DNA from: Dechloromonas sp.
Lineage (GTDB): Bacteria; Pseudomonadota; Gammaproteobacteria; Burkholderiales; Rhodocyclaceae
NCBI GenBank assembly: GCA_016791065.1
Contig: JAEUOD010000192.1
Span: 1 to 48,153, forward strand
Direction: 5' to 3'
Length of the DNA stretch: 48,153 bases
Positions 1 through 8,088 of the stretch are shown here, in pieces. Both the position numbers and the translations under genes were made by a program. Position 1 is the stretch's first letter; each line of letters starts with the position of its first letter. The notes beneath the pieces were generated by a model. The model saw only the letters and a program-made list of their open reading frames with translations, was not told where the DNA came from and ran no database searches.

Positions 1-2
1 AC

Positions 3-617
3 GCGCCCGTCTCCACCGGCTTCGAATCCGGCACCATCTACTTCAACCTCGATGGCGTCCTCCACAAGCTCACCGGCGCCCGCGGCTCCGTCGCCCTCGA
101 CTTCACCCGCAACGGCCGGCCCGCCATGAAGTTCAGCTTCACCGGCCTCTTTAATACCGTCGCCGATGCCGCGTCCCCCACCGTCACCCTCACCGCCTGG
201 CAAAAGCCGCTCGCCGTCAATCGGACCAACACCCCGACCCTGACCCTGCACGGCAACGCCGGCCGCGTCCATAGCCTGACCTGCGACATGGCGAACAACA
301 TCGTCTTCCGTGAAATGATCGGCGCCGCCATGGGCGAAGTCCTGCTCACCGACCGCAAGCCGGTCGGCCAGATCGTCATGGAAGCTGTCACCGTCGCCAG
401 CAAGGACTGGTGGTCGTCCATCAAGAACATCACCACCGGCGCCCTGCAGCTCATCCACGGCACCGTCCCCGGCAACAAGTTCCAGATCGACGCCCCCAAC
501 ATCCAGCTCATCAGCCCGCAATACCAGGACCAGGACGGCATCGCCATGCTCCAGTGCGGCCTGGTTTTTGCCCCCGGCGCCGCCGGCAACGACGAAATCA
601 AGATCACGGCCCTGTAA
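3..617 (+). CDS. Phage tail tube protein (5' partial)
   Basis: The frame is open from base 3, so the start codon lies before the window; about 204 residues are visible. The visible part starts with a beta-rich segment (GFESGTIYFNLDGVLHKLTG) typical of siphophage tail tube proteins, followed by a second beta-rich half. The subunits form the hexameric rings of the tail tube around the tape measure. The stop codon overlaps the start of the next gene (TAATG), and that gene looks like a tail assembly chaperone, which is the usual neighbour. The family call comes from sequence style and position; residue-level function cannot be shown. Confidence 0.72.
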   Translation, partial: APVSTGFESGTIYFNLDGVLHKLTGARGSVALDFTRNGRPAMKFSFTGLFNTVADAASPTVTLTAWQKPLAVNRTNTPTLTLHGNAGRVHSLTCDMANNIVFREMIGAAMGEVLLTDRKPVGQIVMEAVTVASKDWWSSIKNITTGALQLIHGTVPGNKFQIDAPNIQLISPQYQDQDGIAMLQCGLVFAPGAAGNDEIKITAL

Positions 618-943
618 TGGACATCTTCAGCCTCGACCCGTCGCCCACCTTCGTCGCCCCGGTTCCCCTGCCGGTCCCGGGCGGCGAGCCCGTCGTCGTC
701 AAGTTCCGCTTCCGCCACAAGGAAGAGGAAGAGTTCTACGCCATGCTCGCCGAGAGCCGCGAACAAAAGGAAAACTTCGGCCAGTTCCTTGCCCGCTTCG
801 TCGATGGCTGGGAAGGCGACGCCATCAACGCCCCGTTCTCGCTCGAGGCCCTCGCCAAGCTCTGCCGCAACTACCCGCGGGCCGCCCAGGCCATCTTCCG
901 CGTCTACGAAGCTGAGCTCATCGGGGCCGTCCGAAAAAACTGA
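617..943 (+). CDS. Tail assembly chaperone, G-like short product
   Basis: A 108 aa protein whose ATG overlaps the stop of the tail tube gene (TAATG). It is acidic in the middle (run of Glu around residues 35-39) and has no membrane segment. Position between tail tube and a DUF1799-like frame, plus a slippery heptamer on its last two sense codons, marks it as the G-type tail assembly chaperone, which coats the tape measure during tail assembly. Its last codons AAA AAC are followed directly by TGA, so some ribosomes are expected to slip back by one base and enter the next frame. Here, however, the tape measure gene is 11.5 kb downstream rather than next door. Confidence 0.75.
   Translation: MDIFSLDPSPTFVAPVPLPVPGGEPVVVKFRFRHKEEEEFYAMLAESREQKENFGQFLARFVDGWEGDAINAPFSLEALAKLCRNYPRAAQAIFRVYEAELIGAVRKN
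934..940 (+). promoter_or_regulatory. Programmed -1 ribosomal frameshift site (A AAA AAC)
   Basis: The heptamer AAAAAAC is in the correct phase: the zero frame reads A|AAA|AAC followed by the TGA stop at 941-943. A one-base backward slip puts the ribosome into the frame that stays open to 1296. X XXY YYZ sites of this kind join the G and T frames in lambda-like tails. The match to the consensus and the phase are seen in the sequence; the slip itself is inferred. Confidence 0.8.
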
Positions 944-1296
944 TCGAGGCCGTGCGGCACTGGCTGCGCGGCGGCAAGGAAGACCAGCAGGAGCGCATCG
1001 CCGACCTCGTCCGCTTCGGCATCGACGAGGCCGACGCCCGGCGCTACCTCGAAGAAGAGGGCGAGGTCGCCGCCGAACGTTTCGCCGTCTGGCCCCAGAA
1101 CGAAGAAGCGCTCACCGTCTTCTTCCGCCTCAAGCGCCAGTGGCGCATCAGTCCCCTCAGCGGTCGTCCGCTCGGCCTCGATCATGCCGCCATCCCGCCC
1201 ACCCTGCGCCTCATGGGCATCCCGTCGCGCCGCTGGCCAGCGCTCTTCGACAGCCTCGCCCTCTGCGAAGACACCGTCCTCGAAGAGCGGGATTAA
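940..1296 (+). CDS. Tail assembly chaperone T-like extension (DUF1799-like), made by frameshift
   Basis: An open frame of 118 codons that joins the preceding chaperone after a -1 slip at 934-940, giving a fusion of about 226 aa. The region carries DUF1799-like features of siphophage tails: an acidic helix, then a Trp- and Arg-rich end with the segment RQWRISPLSGRPLGLDHAA. A weak GTG codon at 952 could start it alone, but no ribosome binding site is visible before it, so expression as the long fusion is more likely. In lambda-like phages the T part recruits tail tube subunits while the G part holds the tape measure. Confidence 0.7.
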   Translation: MIEAVRHWLRGGKEDQQERIADLVRFGIDEADARRYLEEEGEVAAERFAVWPQNEEALTVFFRLKRQWRISPLSGRPLGLDHAAIPPTLRLMGIPSRRWPALFDSLALCEDTVLEERD

Positions 1297-1335
1297 GCCC
1301 TTTTTTTACCAGCCGCGAACGACCAAAGTCATCCA

Positions 1336-2274
1336 ATGGCCGAAGAAACCCAACTGAAAACCGTCGTATTCCGCTGCAAGGCGTGCAAGCACGTCTTCGA
1401 AGCGACCCCGGGCCGCGTCGAAGCCGCGCCCGAAGACGACGACGTTCACCCCTGGCGCTACTTCCGGTCCTGCTCCCAGTGCGGCGAAGAAGCCACCCAG
1501 GCCCACTGGGCCCGCGCCGCGATGAAAGCCTGGCGCAAATGCACCGGCCCGCGCACCCCGGAAGGCAAGGCCAAGGTCCGCGAAAACCTCATCGGCCACC
1601 CGACCCCCGAAGAAGCCCTGCGCACCCGCTTCAACGGCATGAAGCACGGACTCAACGCCAAGGTCGCCACCTACTTCCCGGCCAAGCCCGACGGCTACGC
1701 CTTCTGCGCCACCTGCAACGTCGACCGCATCTGGTGCTCGGAGCAGCCCTGCTGCGAAAAGCAGACCGTCAATTTCATGAAACACCGGGCCGCCTTCGAA
1801 CAGAAGAACCCCAAGCACCTGATGGGCATCTACGCCGACTTCCACGCTGCCCTCATGTCCACGCTCAGCGAATGCCTGCGCCAGATCATCGGCGACGGCG
1901 TCACCCTGCGCACCCCCAAGACCTACATCGGTGAGAACGACAAGGTCCTCATCGTCAAGTACTACGACCAGGACGGCTACGAGCACGTCGTGCACGACGT
2001 CATGGCCCACCCGCTCTTCAAGCCGGTCAGCGAACTCATCACCCGCATGGGCATCTCGCTCTCGGATCTCGCCATGACCCCCAAGCAGGGCGAAGACGAA
2101 GCCGCCACCCTGGGCAAGCTCGCCCAGGACGGTGCTGCGCAGGAATCGCTGGCCGAATTCGAGGAACGCAAGGTCAAGGCCCTCGAAGACCTCAGCGCCA
2201 TGATGGCCCGCGCCAACGCCGCCAAGGCGCAGGACCCGGTGCTGATCGAATACCAGCAACAGAACGGAGGATGA
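1336..2274 (+). CDS. Phage protein with two Cys clusters, possible terminase small subunit
   Basis: A 312 aa protein. Residues 14-49 hold a zinc-ribbon-like pattern (C14-x2-C17 and C46-x2-C49), and a second Cys cluster lies at about 124-140. Between them, near residues 70-108, is a GPRTPEGKAKVRENLIGH...GMKHGL segment. GPRTPEGKA and KHGL motifs of this type are common in small terminase-like and other phage DNA-binding proteins. The C-terminal 60 residues are helical and charged. It lies two genes before the large terminase, which supports a DNA-recognition role in packaging, but this is inference. A T-run (1300-1307) with only a very weak stem lies in the short gap before it. Confidence 0.5.
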   Translation: MAEETQLKTVVFRCKACKHVFEATPGRVEAAPEDDDVHPWRYFRSCSQCGEEATQAHWARAAMKAWRKCTGPRTPEGKAKVRENLIGHPTPEEALRTRFNGMKHGLNAKVATYFPAKPDGYAFCATCNVDRIWCSEQPCCEKQTVNFMKHRAAFEQKNPKHLMGIYADFHAALMSTLSECLRQIIGDGVTLRTPKTYIGENDKVLIVKYYDQDGYEHVVHDVMAHPLFKPVSELITRMGISLSDLAMTPKQGEDEAATLGKLAQDGAAQESLAEFEERKVKALEDLSAMMARANAAKAQDPVLIEYQQQNGG

Positions 2275-2276
2275 AA

Positions 2277-2912
2277 ATGACGACGAATGCCCACAATTAC
2301 CCTTGGCACGATGCCTCTCCGCCGGATATTGCTGCAGGGCGGAAAACAGGACGGTTACGCGCCTGCGGCTATTGCGGATCAATGCATCCCGCCGATGTTG
2401 CTGCGGCCCTGCGCTCGGGCGCTCGTCTGGATCCGTCCGACCGCAAGTACGGATGGCCGCATAAGTTTTATGTCGAAAACGTTCCGAATCCGCACGCCGG
2501 AATGCTGGAATCCCGCTGCAGCCCAAGCCATGCAACGCCCTTCTGTCCAAAGCGTGGCGCCCCATGCGAGCATGGCGAGCAAAGCTTCTATCACCCAACG
2601 TGCGAGTGCATGAAGGAGACCCCGGAGCAGATCGCAACAGGAGAGGGAAGCACCGGATATTCCGTGATTGCGATCAATACCGGTCGCTTCCATGAGCAAA
2701 CCGGGAAACCCAAGATGGACTGGACAGAGACGGGAAAACCGGCTTCTGAAACCACCTACGGCAAGTTCTACACCGAGCACCTGAAAGATGCATCGCCTGA
2801 AGATCGCGATGTAATCGAAAAGGCCATGGGCATGCACGTCGAGTTTTCCGGTGGTCAAGTGACCTGGTGGAAATATGGGATTCCGAAGCCGGAGCCGATA
2901 GGCCTAGGTTAA
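2277..2912 (+). CDS. Hypothetical phage protein, Cys-rich, AT-richer
   Basis: A protein of about 211 aa that I do not recognise. GGAGG at 2266-2270 is six bases from the ATG at 2277, so I prefer this start to the ATG at 2271, which would overlap the preceding stop. It has an early CxxC (ACGYCGS, about residue 32) and further Cys/His in the middle, so it may bind a metal. Base and codon use are less GC-rich than the genes on both sides, which suggests a later insertion between the upstream gene and the large terminase. Its stop overlaps the terminase start (TAATG). Confidence 0.7.
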   Translation: MTTNAHNYPWHDASPPDIAAGRKTGRLRACGYCGSMHPADVAAALRSGARLDPSDRKYGWPHKFYVENVPNPHAGMLESRCSPSHATPFCPKRGAPCEHGEQSFYHPTCECMKETPEQIATGEGSTGYSVIAINTGRFHEQTGKPKMDWTETGKPASETTYGKFYTEHLKDASPEDRDVIEKAMGMHVEFSGGQVTWWKYGIPKPEPIGLG

Positions 2913-4489
2913 TGACCCGCATCTCAGCCGCCCAGCGTGTCACCGTATCGAACCGAGCCGAGGTCGAGATCATGCGTTACGCCCATGATCACGCCCTCTG
3001 GCACAAGCACGTTCACAACGTCACGCTGGACCCGGTGCAGGTGCTGAAGTGCATCCAGATGGATGAGCACCCCAACACCATCGACGTCTCCTGCCGCCGC
3101 ACCGGCAAGACCGCGATCAAGGAAATGTATTGCCTCAAGCACCTGGCCACCACGCCGGCGCAGGAGGAGGGAATTGTCGCGCCCCGCATGCAGCAGTCGC
3201 AGACCAACCTCAACTACCACATCGAGGCCATCCGCCGCTCCGAGATCCTCGGCGCCTACGTCGGCTACCGCAACGGTCGCAAGCAGTTGAAGGACATGGG
3301 CTACAGCTTCTGCAACGGCAGCAAGGCCGGCGCCTACGGCATCATGAGCCAGATCGACGGCGACTCCATCACCGTCGCCTCCCTCGAAGAAACCGACGAC
3401 ATGCCGCAGGACCGGCTGCTCAGCCGCTTCCTGCCCATGCTCGGCGCCCAGCGCCGCCTGGGGGTCGATGCCGACGCCAGGACCTTCAAGCCGCAGATCC
3501 GCATGACTGGCGTCTTCAAGGGCGCCGACGTCGTCCAGGGGCTGATCAACACCGGCGAATACCACCTGCTGCCCGCCGTCGACGTCTATCTCGGCGTCGA
3601 ACTCGGCATCCTCAACAAGGCATGGGCCGATTCCATGCGCCAGCAACAGACCGAGGGCGAATGGATACGCCAGTTTCTCTGCAAGAACGTCGCCAGCCAG
3701 AACTGGATCTGGGAAAAGTACATCGCCAAGGCCAAGGCTGTTGGCTTACAGGCGGGGCTCACCCCGGCCGGTCCCCTGCCGGGAGCCCGGTACCGCAAGC
3801 GCGGCCTGATCTCGTTTGGCTACGATCATTCTGGTCATGGCGAAAGTGCCACTGCCTCGAAGTCAGCCCTGGTCGTGACGGAGCAGATCGGTAACTTCGT
3901 CTGTGTCATCTACGTCAGGACCTGGCCGGCCGGCACCGACGATCGCGTCGTCGAAAACGACCTGCTCGGCCTCTGGGAATTCTTCGATCCAGACTACGCC
4001 CTGGGCGACGCCTACGGCCTCGGCATGCTCACCACCCTCAACGACCGGCTGTTCGCCAATGGCCTGACCGAGGTCGACCGCCGCACCGTCGCCGACGGCG
4101 CCAGTACCGCCAGCGCCTGGCCGCAATGGCCGTTCTCGCCCATCCGCTTCGGCGGCATGACCAAGCACAGCATGGCCAGCATGCTCAAGGCCGCTTTCCA
4201 CAACGGCCAGGCCGCCATCGCCTACTTCGATGAATTCGACGAGCGCGAGGAACTCGACGACTGGCGTGCCTTCGTCCGCCAGCTCGGCAACATCAAGGCC
4301 GAAGCCACCAAGGCCGACTACAGCAGCTTCAAGATGGCCGACCCCAAGTTCGGTGACGACCTCTTCGACGCCGCCATGGCCTCCGTCTGGGCCCTCGTCA
4401 CCCGTGGCCAGGAAGATGCCCCCACCGTCATTGGCCGTCGTACCGTCAGCCGCGAAGTACTGCTTGGCCTGCCTGGAGTCATCGCATGA
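2912..4489 (+). CDS. Phage terminase large subunit
   Basis: The 525 aa motor that packages DNA into the capsid. The N-terminal ATPase has a Walker A-like motif CRRTGKT (residues 61-67) and a Walker B-like VASLEETDDM (about 156-165), where acidic residues would drive hydrolysis. The C-terminal half has nuclease-type acidic clusters: GYDHSGHG, DPDYALGDAYGLG and a terminal FGDDLFDAAMA, as in RNase H-fold terminases. The start is the ATG that overlaps the preceding stop; an upstream in-frame ATG at 2867 lies inside the previous gene and is less likely. It is followed by two or three tiny genes and then the portal, the normal partner of the terminase. Confidence 0.9.
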   Translation: MTRISAAQRVTVSNRAEVEIMRYAHDHALWHKHVHNVTLDPVQVLKCIQMDEHPNTIDVSCRRTGKTAIKEMYCLKHLATTPAQEEGIVAPRMQQSQTNLNYHIEAIRRSEILGAYVGYRNGRKQLKDMGYSFCNGSKAGAYGIMSQIDGDSITVASLEETDDMPQDRLLSRFLPMLGAQRRLGVDADARTFKPQIRMTGVFKGADVVQGLINTGEYHLLPAVDVYLGVELGILNKAWADSMRQQQTEGEWIRQFLCKNVASQNWIWEKYIAKAKAVGLQAGLTPAGPLPGARYRKRGLISFGYDHSGHGESATASKSALVVTEQIGNFVCVIYVRTWPAGTDDRVVENDLLGLWEFFDPDYALGDAYGLGMLTTLNDRLFANGLTEVDRRTVADGASTASAWPQWPFSPIRFGGMTKHSMASMLKAAFHNGQAAIAYFDEFDEREELDDWRAFVRQLGNIKAEATKADYSSFKMADPKFGDDLFDAAMASVWALVTRGQEDAPTVIGRRTVSREVLLGLPGVIA

Positions 4490-4578
4490 TCCGCATCGTC
4501 CTCGAATGGCCGGAGATCATCGCCACGGGTGTCGCCCTCTGCCTCTGGCTCATCGTCCGCCGGATGACCCGCCGATGA
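4486..4578 (+). CDS. Tiny single-span membrane protein
   Basis: A 30 aa frame whose ATG overlaps the terminase stop (ATGA) and whose stop overlaps the next start (GATGA). It has a short polar N-terminus, a hydrophobic span (IIATGVALCLWLIV) and an Arg-rich end, so a single membrane helix with a cytoplasmic basic tail is plausible. The tight overlaps on both sides suggest that it is translated. Function unknown. Confidence 0.5.
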   Translation: MIRIVLEWPEIIATGVALCLWLIVRRMTRR

Positions 4579-4712
4579 GCTACGCCAGCGCCAAGGGGAA
4601 AACGACATCTGCTTCATTGAAGGCATTGAAGGCACCGCCGCGTCCGCTCGATGAAGCCGAAAAGGAAGCCATCGCCCAGCGTGCCCGGCGTCTCAAGCAA
4701 CACCTGCCGTAA
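4575..4712 (+). CDS. Small basic phage protein
   Basis: A 45 aa frame starting at the ATG that overlaps the preceding stop. It is Lys/Ser-rich at the start and ends in a charged helix (DEAEKEAIAQRARRLKQ). It sits between terminase and portal. I do not recognise the family; coupling by overlap is the main support. Confidence 0.5.
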   Translation: MSYASAKGKTTSASLKALKAPPRPLDEAEKEAIAQRARRLKQHLP

Positions 4713-4715
4713 GCC

Positions 4716-4817
4716 ATGGACTTCCTCAAGGATCTGCATGCCGAAGGCCTGGTCGATGGCCTGCGCGCCATCGTCTCCGTAACCGTATTTGAAGAGGTGA
4801 ATCATGGGTCTGACTGA
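4716..4817 (+). CDS. Possible 33 aa leader-like protein before the portal
   Basis: ATG at 4716, three bases after the preceding stop, opens 33 codons that end inside the portal gene (14-base overlap). The peptide is amphipathic (MDFLKDLHAEGLVDGLRAIV). No clear ribosome binding site precedes it. It may be real because it fills an otherwise empty 91-base gap in a tightly packed operon, or it may be chance. Confidence 0.35.
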   Translation: MDFLKDLHAEGLVDGLRAIVSVTVFEEVNHGSD

Positions 4818-6177
4818 GATCTGGTCCAAACTGCGCGGCGCCATCGCCGCCACGCCCAATGCCCAGGCCAGCCCGGCCGTGCGCGACACCGAAAGGGGCC
4901 GCCGTGCCACGCCGGAAAACGGCATGAAATACCTCTACCGGCTCATGTGGGTCGATCCCGAGGTCCGCCAGGCCATCCTCGACGTCCGCGAGATGGACCG
5001 CAAGGACGGCCGGGTCAAGCGCATCCATAGCCGTGTCGCGCGCGACACCGTCAAGGGCGGCCTCGTCTTCACCCAGCTCGCCCCGCGCCGCTCGCTACTC
5101 AAGGAATGGCAGTCCTTCGCGCATCGCCTCCAGTTGCAGCGCGTCGAAAAGCTCAAGTCCGACGCCCGCGGCCTCGCCATGGAAGGCAACCTGCCCTTGC
5201 AGTGGGTCATCAACGACGACCTCGACGTCGTCGCCGCCGTCCGCATGCCATCCGAGACCATCCTCCCCAACGTCGATGAGGCCGGCCGCTTCAAGGACGT
5301 CAGGGACGCCTACTGGCAGATCGACGTCATGAGCGGCGCCCGGCTCACCGGCTTCCCGCTCTGGCAACTCTTCCTCTGCCGCTTCGACCCCGACTCCTTC
5401 GACGATGTCGGCGCCATGGGCCGCCCCTTCCTCGACGCCAGTCGAGATCCCTGGCGAAAGCTCCGCATGACCGAGGAAGACCTCGTCATCCGCCGCCGCA
5501 CCCGCGCCCCGTTGCGACTGGCGCACGTCCTCAAGGGGGCGACCAAGGGCGAACTGGAGACCTACCAGGCCGCCGTCGAGTCCGACAAAGGCGAGATCAC
5601 CACGGACTTCTACCTCAACAAGGAAGGCGGCGTCACCGCCCTGCAGGGCGACGCCAACCTGGGCGAGATCAACGACGTCGTGCACCTGCTCGATACCTTC
5701 TTCGCCGGCTCACCCTTCCCCAAGGGGCTGATGGGCTACACCGACGGCCTTGCCCGCGACATCCTTGAAGACCTGAAGCGCGACTACTACGAGGAGATCG
5801 ACGTCTTCCAGGACACGCTCTCCTTCGCCTATGCCGAAGGCTTCCGCCTGCAGCTGCTGCTCAAGGGCATCGTTCCGGATCCGGAGGAGTACGCCATCAG
5901 CTTCGCCGAGCGCCGTACCGAAACCCCCAACCAGGTCGCCGACCGCATGCTCAAGTGGAAGGCCCTTGCCATCCCGCAGGACATCGTCGACGAAGAAATG
6001 GGCTTCAACCCGGAAATCATGCGCCAGCGACGCGAAGCCGCCGCCAAAGAGGTCGATCCCTACCCGGGCGGCCCCGGCACCATCGGCCAGCCGCCAGGGC
6101 CTGGCAAGGTCTCCATCACGCCGAACAATGCCCCCAAGGGCGAAAGCATGACCAGTATCGGCAACAGCCCAGCCTGA
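4804..6177 (+). CDS. Phage portal protein
   Basis: A 457 aa portal protein, which forms the dodecameric DNA gate at one capsid vertex and docks the terminase and later the tail. Typical features are the N-terminal region with YRLMWVDPEVRQAILDVREM, a basic clip-like region, and the C-terminal helical barrel ending in a Gly/Pro-rich tail (PYPGGPGTIGQPPGPG). A ribosome binding site (GAAGAGGTG) precedes the ATG at 4804. It follows the terminase, as is normal, but the lysis cassette comes next instead of head morphogenesis, and the MuF-like protein is 4.8 kb away. Family assignment is from overall pattern and position. Confidence 0.82.
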   Translation: MGLTEIWSKLRGAIAATPNAQASPAVRDTERGRRATPENGMKYLYRLMWVDPEVRQAILDVREMDRKDGRVKRIHSRVARDTVKGGLVFTQLAPRRSLLKEWQSFAHRLQLQRVEKLKSDARGLAMEGNLPLQWVINDDLDVVAAVRMPSETILPNVDEAGRFKDVRDAYWQIDVMSGARLTGFPLWQLFLCRFDPDSFDDVGAMGRPFLDASRDPWRKLRMTEEDLVIRRRTRAPLRLAHVLKGATKGELETYQAAVESDKGEITTDFYLNKEGGVTALQGDANLGEINDVVHLLDTFFAGSPFPKGLMGYTDGLARDILEDLKRDYYEEIDVFQDTLSFAYAEGFRLQLLLKGIVPDPEEYAISFAERRTETPNQVADRMLKWKALAIPQDIVDEEMGFNPEIMRQRREAAAKEVDPYPGGPGTIGQPPGPGKVSITPNNAPKGESMTSIGNSPA

Positions 6178-6183
6178 CGCGCT

Positions 6184-6209
6184 GCCCCCCTCGAAACGCA
6201 TCGGGGGGC
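6184..6209 (+). promoter_or_regulatory. mRNA hairpin before the lysis cassette
   Basis: GCCCCCC (6184-6190) and GGGGGGC (6203-6209) form a 7 bp G/C stem with a 12-base loop in the 60-base gap between portal and holin. There is no T-run, so it is more likely an RNA stability or processing element than a terminator. Confidence 0.35.
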
Positions 6210-6237
6210 GCCGTAGCATCGGGGCAAAGGAGAAATC

Positions 6238-6615
6238 ATGCCGGAACCGAACTCGACCACCGTGGGCATCGCAGCAGGCGCCAGCGCCGGCGCGCTGACC
6301 GGTACCCTGATCGGTGCGCAGGTCGATGCGCTGCTCGTCGGCCTGCTTGCCGCCATCTTCGTCTCGATCTGGCTGCCGTCCGTCGATAGCAAGCTCAAGG
6401 CCGGCTGCTCGGTCGCCTTCTCCTCCATGCTCGCCGGCTACGCGTCGCCGGTTGCTGCCTCATATCTGGTCGCCCAACACGCATCGATCGGCAACGGCAG
6501 CCCCCTGCGCCTCCTGCTTGCGCTACTGATCGGAGCCGGCTCGCCGGCCCTGTTTCCGCTCCTCATCGAATGGGCGCGCAATCGGGCCCGCGAAAAAGTG
6601 GGGGAAAAATCCTGA
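6238..6615 (+). CDS. Holin-like membrane protein 1
   Basis: A 125 aa protein with a good ribosome binding site (AAAGGAG) before its ATG. It has a Gly/Ala-rich first segment (residues 8-27), a strong span (VDALLVGLLAAIFVSIWLP), two further hydrophobic stretches and a charged C-terminal tail (RNRAREKVGEKS). This layout, and its place directly before a second membrane protein, an endolysin and a spanin pair, indicates a holin or antiholin that times inner-membrane permeabilisation. The exact holin class cannot be decided. Confidence 0.68.
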   Translation: MPEPNSTTVGIAAGASAGALTGTLIGAQVDALLVGLLAAIFVSIWLPSVDSKLKAGCSVAFSSMLAGYASPVAASYLVAQHASIGNGSPLRLLLALLIGAGSPALFPLLIEWARNRAREKVGEKS

Positions 6616-6857
6616 TGCTCACCGTGCTCTACCTGGTCGCCGCCTTGGTCGTCCTCTGGCGCACCCTGGCCGTCATCGCCATCCTCGACGCCCGTGCCTT
6701 CCGGGGCCAGCTCTGGCGCTTCGTCGGGATCGCCTGTCATTACGCATTGATCGGTGCCGGCGCCGTCGCCGTCATTCTCGGCGTGCCGGCCGGTGGCCCC
6801 TTGTTGCTCGGGGGAACCGCCCTGGCCTGCATCGCCGACCGCCGGTGGCATCGATGA
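6615..6857 (+). CDS. Holin-like membrane protein 2
   Basis: An 80 aa protein whose ATG overlaps the preceding stop (TGATG). Two or three hydrophobic segments (LYLVAALVVLW; YALIGAGAVAVILGV; PLLLGGTALACIA) are separated by short basic stretches. With the previous gene it probably forms a holin/antiholin pair. The stop overlaps the endolysin start (ATGA), so production of both is likely coupled. Confidence 0.62.
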   Translation: MLTVLYLVAALVVLWRTLAVIAILDARAFRGQLWRFVGIACHYALIGAGAVAVILGVPAGGPLLLGGTALACIADRRWHR

Positions 6858-7399
6858 TCACCCGCACCCAGCTCGTCGCCATCATGCCGCAGGCCGCTCA
6901 GCGCGCCGATCGCTGGCTTGATCCGCTCAACGCCGCGATGACCGAATACGGCATCGACAACAGCCGCCGCATCGCCGCCTTTCTCGCCCAGGTCGCGCAC
7001 GAATCCGGTCAGTTGCGCTACGTCCGCGAACTCGCCAGCGGCGCCGCCTACGATACGGGCCGCCTCGCCGCCCGCCTCGGCAACACCCCGGAAGCCGACG
7101 GCGATGGCCAGAAGTACAAGGGTAGGGGACTGATCCAGATCACCGGCCGCCACAACTACCGGCAGTGCTCGATCGCCCTCTTCGGCGACGCGGCCATCCT
7201 GCTCGACGAACCGGCCCTGCTCGAAGAGCCCGACAATGCCGCGCGCTCAGCCGGTTGGTTCTGGTGGTCACACGGGCTCAACGTCGTCGCCGATTGCCCG
7301 AACAGCTTCCAGCTCGTCACCCGCAAGATCAACGGCGGCCTCAACGGCTATGCCGACCGCCTGCACCACTACGAAACCGCCCTGCGGGTGCTCGGATGA
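6854..7399 (+). CDS. Endolysin, glycoside hydrolase family 19 type
   Basis: A 181 aa muralytic enzyme that cuts the glycan strands of peptidoglycan at the end of infection. The family 19 signature is clear: QVAHESGQLRYVREL with the likely catalytic Glu50 and Glu59, then KYKGRGLIQITGRHNY and the C-terminal VTRKINGGLNGYADR. There is no signal peptide or N-terminal membrane segment, so release depends on the holin. The ATG at 6854 overlaps the preceding stop and is preferred to the in-frame GTG at 6845. Confidence 0.92.
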   Translation: MITRTQLVAIMPQAAQRADRWLDPLNAAMTEYGIDNSRRIAAFLAQVAHESGQLRYVRELASGAAYDTGRLAARLGNTPEADGDGQKYKGRGLIQITGRHNYRQCSIALFGDAAILLDEPALLEEPDNAARSAGWFWWSHGLNVVADCPNSFQLVTRKINGGLNGYADRLHHYETALRVLG

Positions 7400-7767
7400 T
7401 CCCGCCCCTCACCGTCCTCGCTGCCGAATACAAGTGGGCCGTCCTGCTGCTGGCGCTGGCCGGCAGCTACGCGTGGGGCAGGGCGGACGGACGGGCGCTG
7501 GCCGATGCCGAAAGCCTGCGCGCCGAGCAGATCGCCGACGCCGCCCTCGAATCCGCCCGTCGGGGCGCTGCTGAAGAAATCGCCAAGCTGGAGGTCAAGC
7601 ATGTCACCGTACAACGCCGGATCGAGCGCGAAACCCGCGAAGTGCCTGTCTATCGCGATTGTCGCCATCCTCCTGGCGTCCTGCGCGCCCTTGACGACGC
7701 CCTCGAAAATCGACCCGGAGCCGCTGGTGATCGCGAGCTGTCCGCCCAGCCTCGGCCCGCTGGCTGA
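7396..7767 (+). CDS. Rz-like inner-membrane spanin
   Basis: A 123 aa protein with a single N-terminal membrane segment (WAVLLLALAGSYAWG, about residues 14-29) followed by an Ala/Glu-rich coiled-coil-like stretch, the layout of Rz i-spanins. Its partner gene is embedded inside it in the +1 frame, the classic Rz/Rz1 arrangement. Together they would bridge the periplasm and fuse inner and outer membranes in the last step of lysis. The start overlaps the endolysin stop (ATGA). Confidence 0.83.
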   Translation: MIPPLTVLAAEYKWAVLLLALAGSYAWGRADGRALADAESLRAEQIADAALESARRGAAEEIAKLEVKHVTVQRRIERETREVPVYRDCRHPPGVLRALDDALENRPGAAGDRELSAQPRPAG

Positions 7768-7861
7768 CGACAGCTTCGGTGCCACCACCGAGAAGCTCGG
7801 CCAGGTCGCCGGCATCTATCACCGCTGCCGCGCCGCAGCCATGGCCGGTCGTTCGCCATGA
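7601..7861 (+). CDS. Rz1-like outer-membrane spanin lipoprotein
   Basis: An 86 aa frame that begins inside the Rz-like gene, with GGAGG a few bases before its ATG. It has an N-terminal signal segment (CLSIAIVAILLASC) with a lipobox LASC, followed by a Pro-rich mature part (PLTTPSKIDPEPLVIASCPPSLGPL), typical of Rz1 o-spanins. It is longer than most Rz1 proteins and extends 94 bases past the Rz stop. The stop overlaps the next start (ATGA). Confidence 0.8.
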   Translation: MSPYNAGSSAKPAKCLSIAIVAILLASCAPLTTPSKIDPEPLVIASCPPSLGPLADDSFGATTEKLGQVAGIYHRCRAAAMAGRSP

Positions 7862-8088
7862 GCGACTATGTCCCCCGTATCCCCGAAGCCGCCTCCTGTG
7901 AAGAGATGCGCGACTACTTCGAATGGCACGTCCAGCATGGGTACGCTAAGGACAAGGTTTTTATCGACCGGCGCGGCCTGGAATTCCTGCGCGAAAAACA
8001 TCGCGACAACCTCGGCCTGGGCATCCCACCCGACGGCGAAACCAGCGACCCTAAAACGGGCCGCATCTATGTGAGAGCGATCTACTGA
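7858..8088 (+). CDS. Hypothetical phage protein
   Basis: A 76 aa charged, soluble protein (starts MSDYVPRIPEAASCEEMRDY). It overlaps its neighbours on both sides by start-stop coupling (ATGA at 7858, TGATG at 8086). I do not recognise it; the position after the spanins suggests an accessory lysis or late gene. Confidence 0.62.
   Translation: MSDYVPRIPEAASCEEMRDYFEWHVQHGYAKDKVFIDRRGLEFLREKHRDNLGLGIPPDGETSDPKTGRIYVRAIY

Noticed and set aside
6184-6209. GCCCCCC/GGGGGGC hairpin as a terminator after the portal gene
   Set aside because: No T-run follows and the lysis cassette needs readthrough; listed only as an RNA hairpin.
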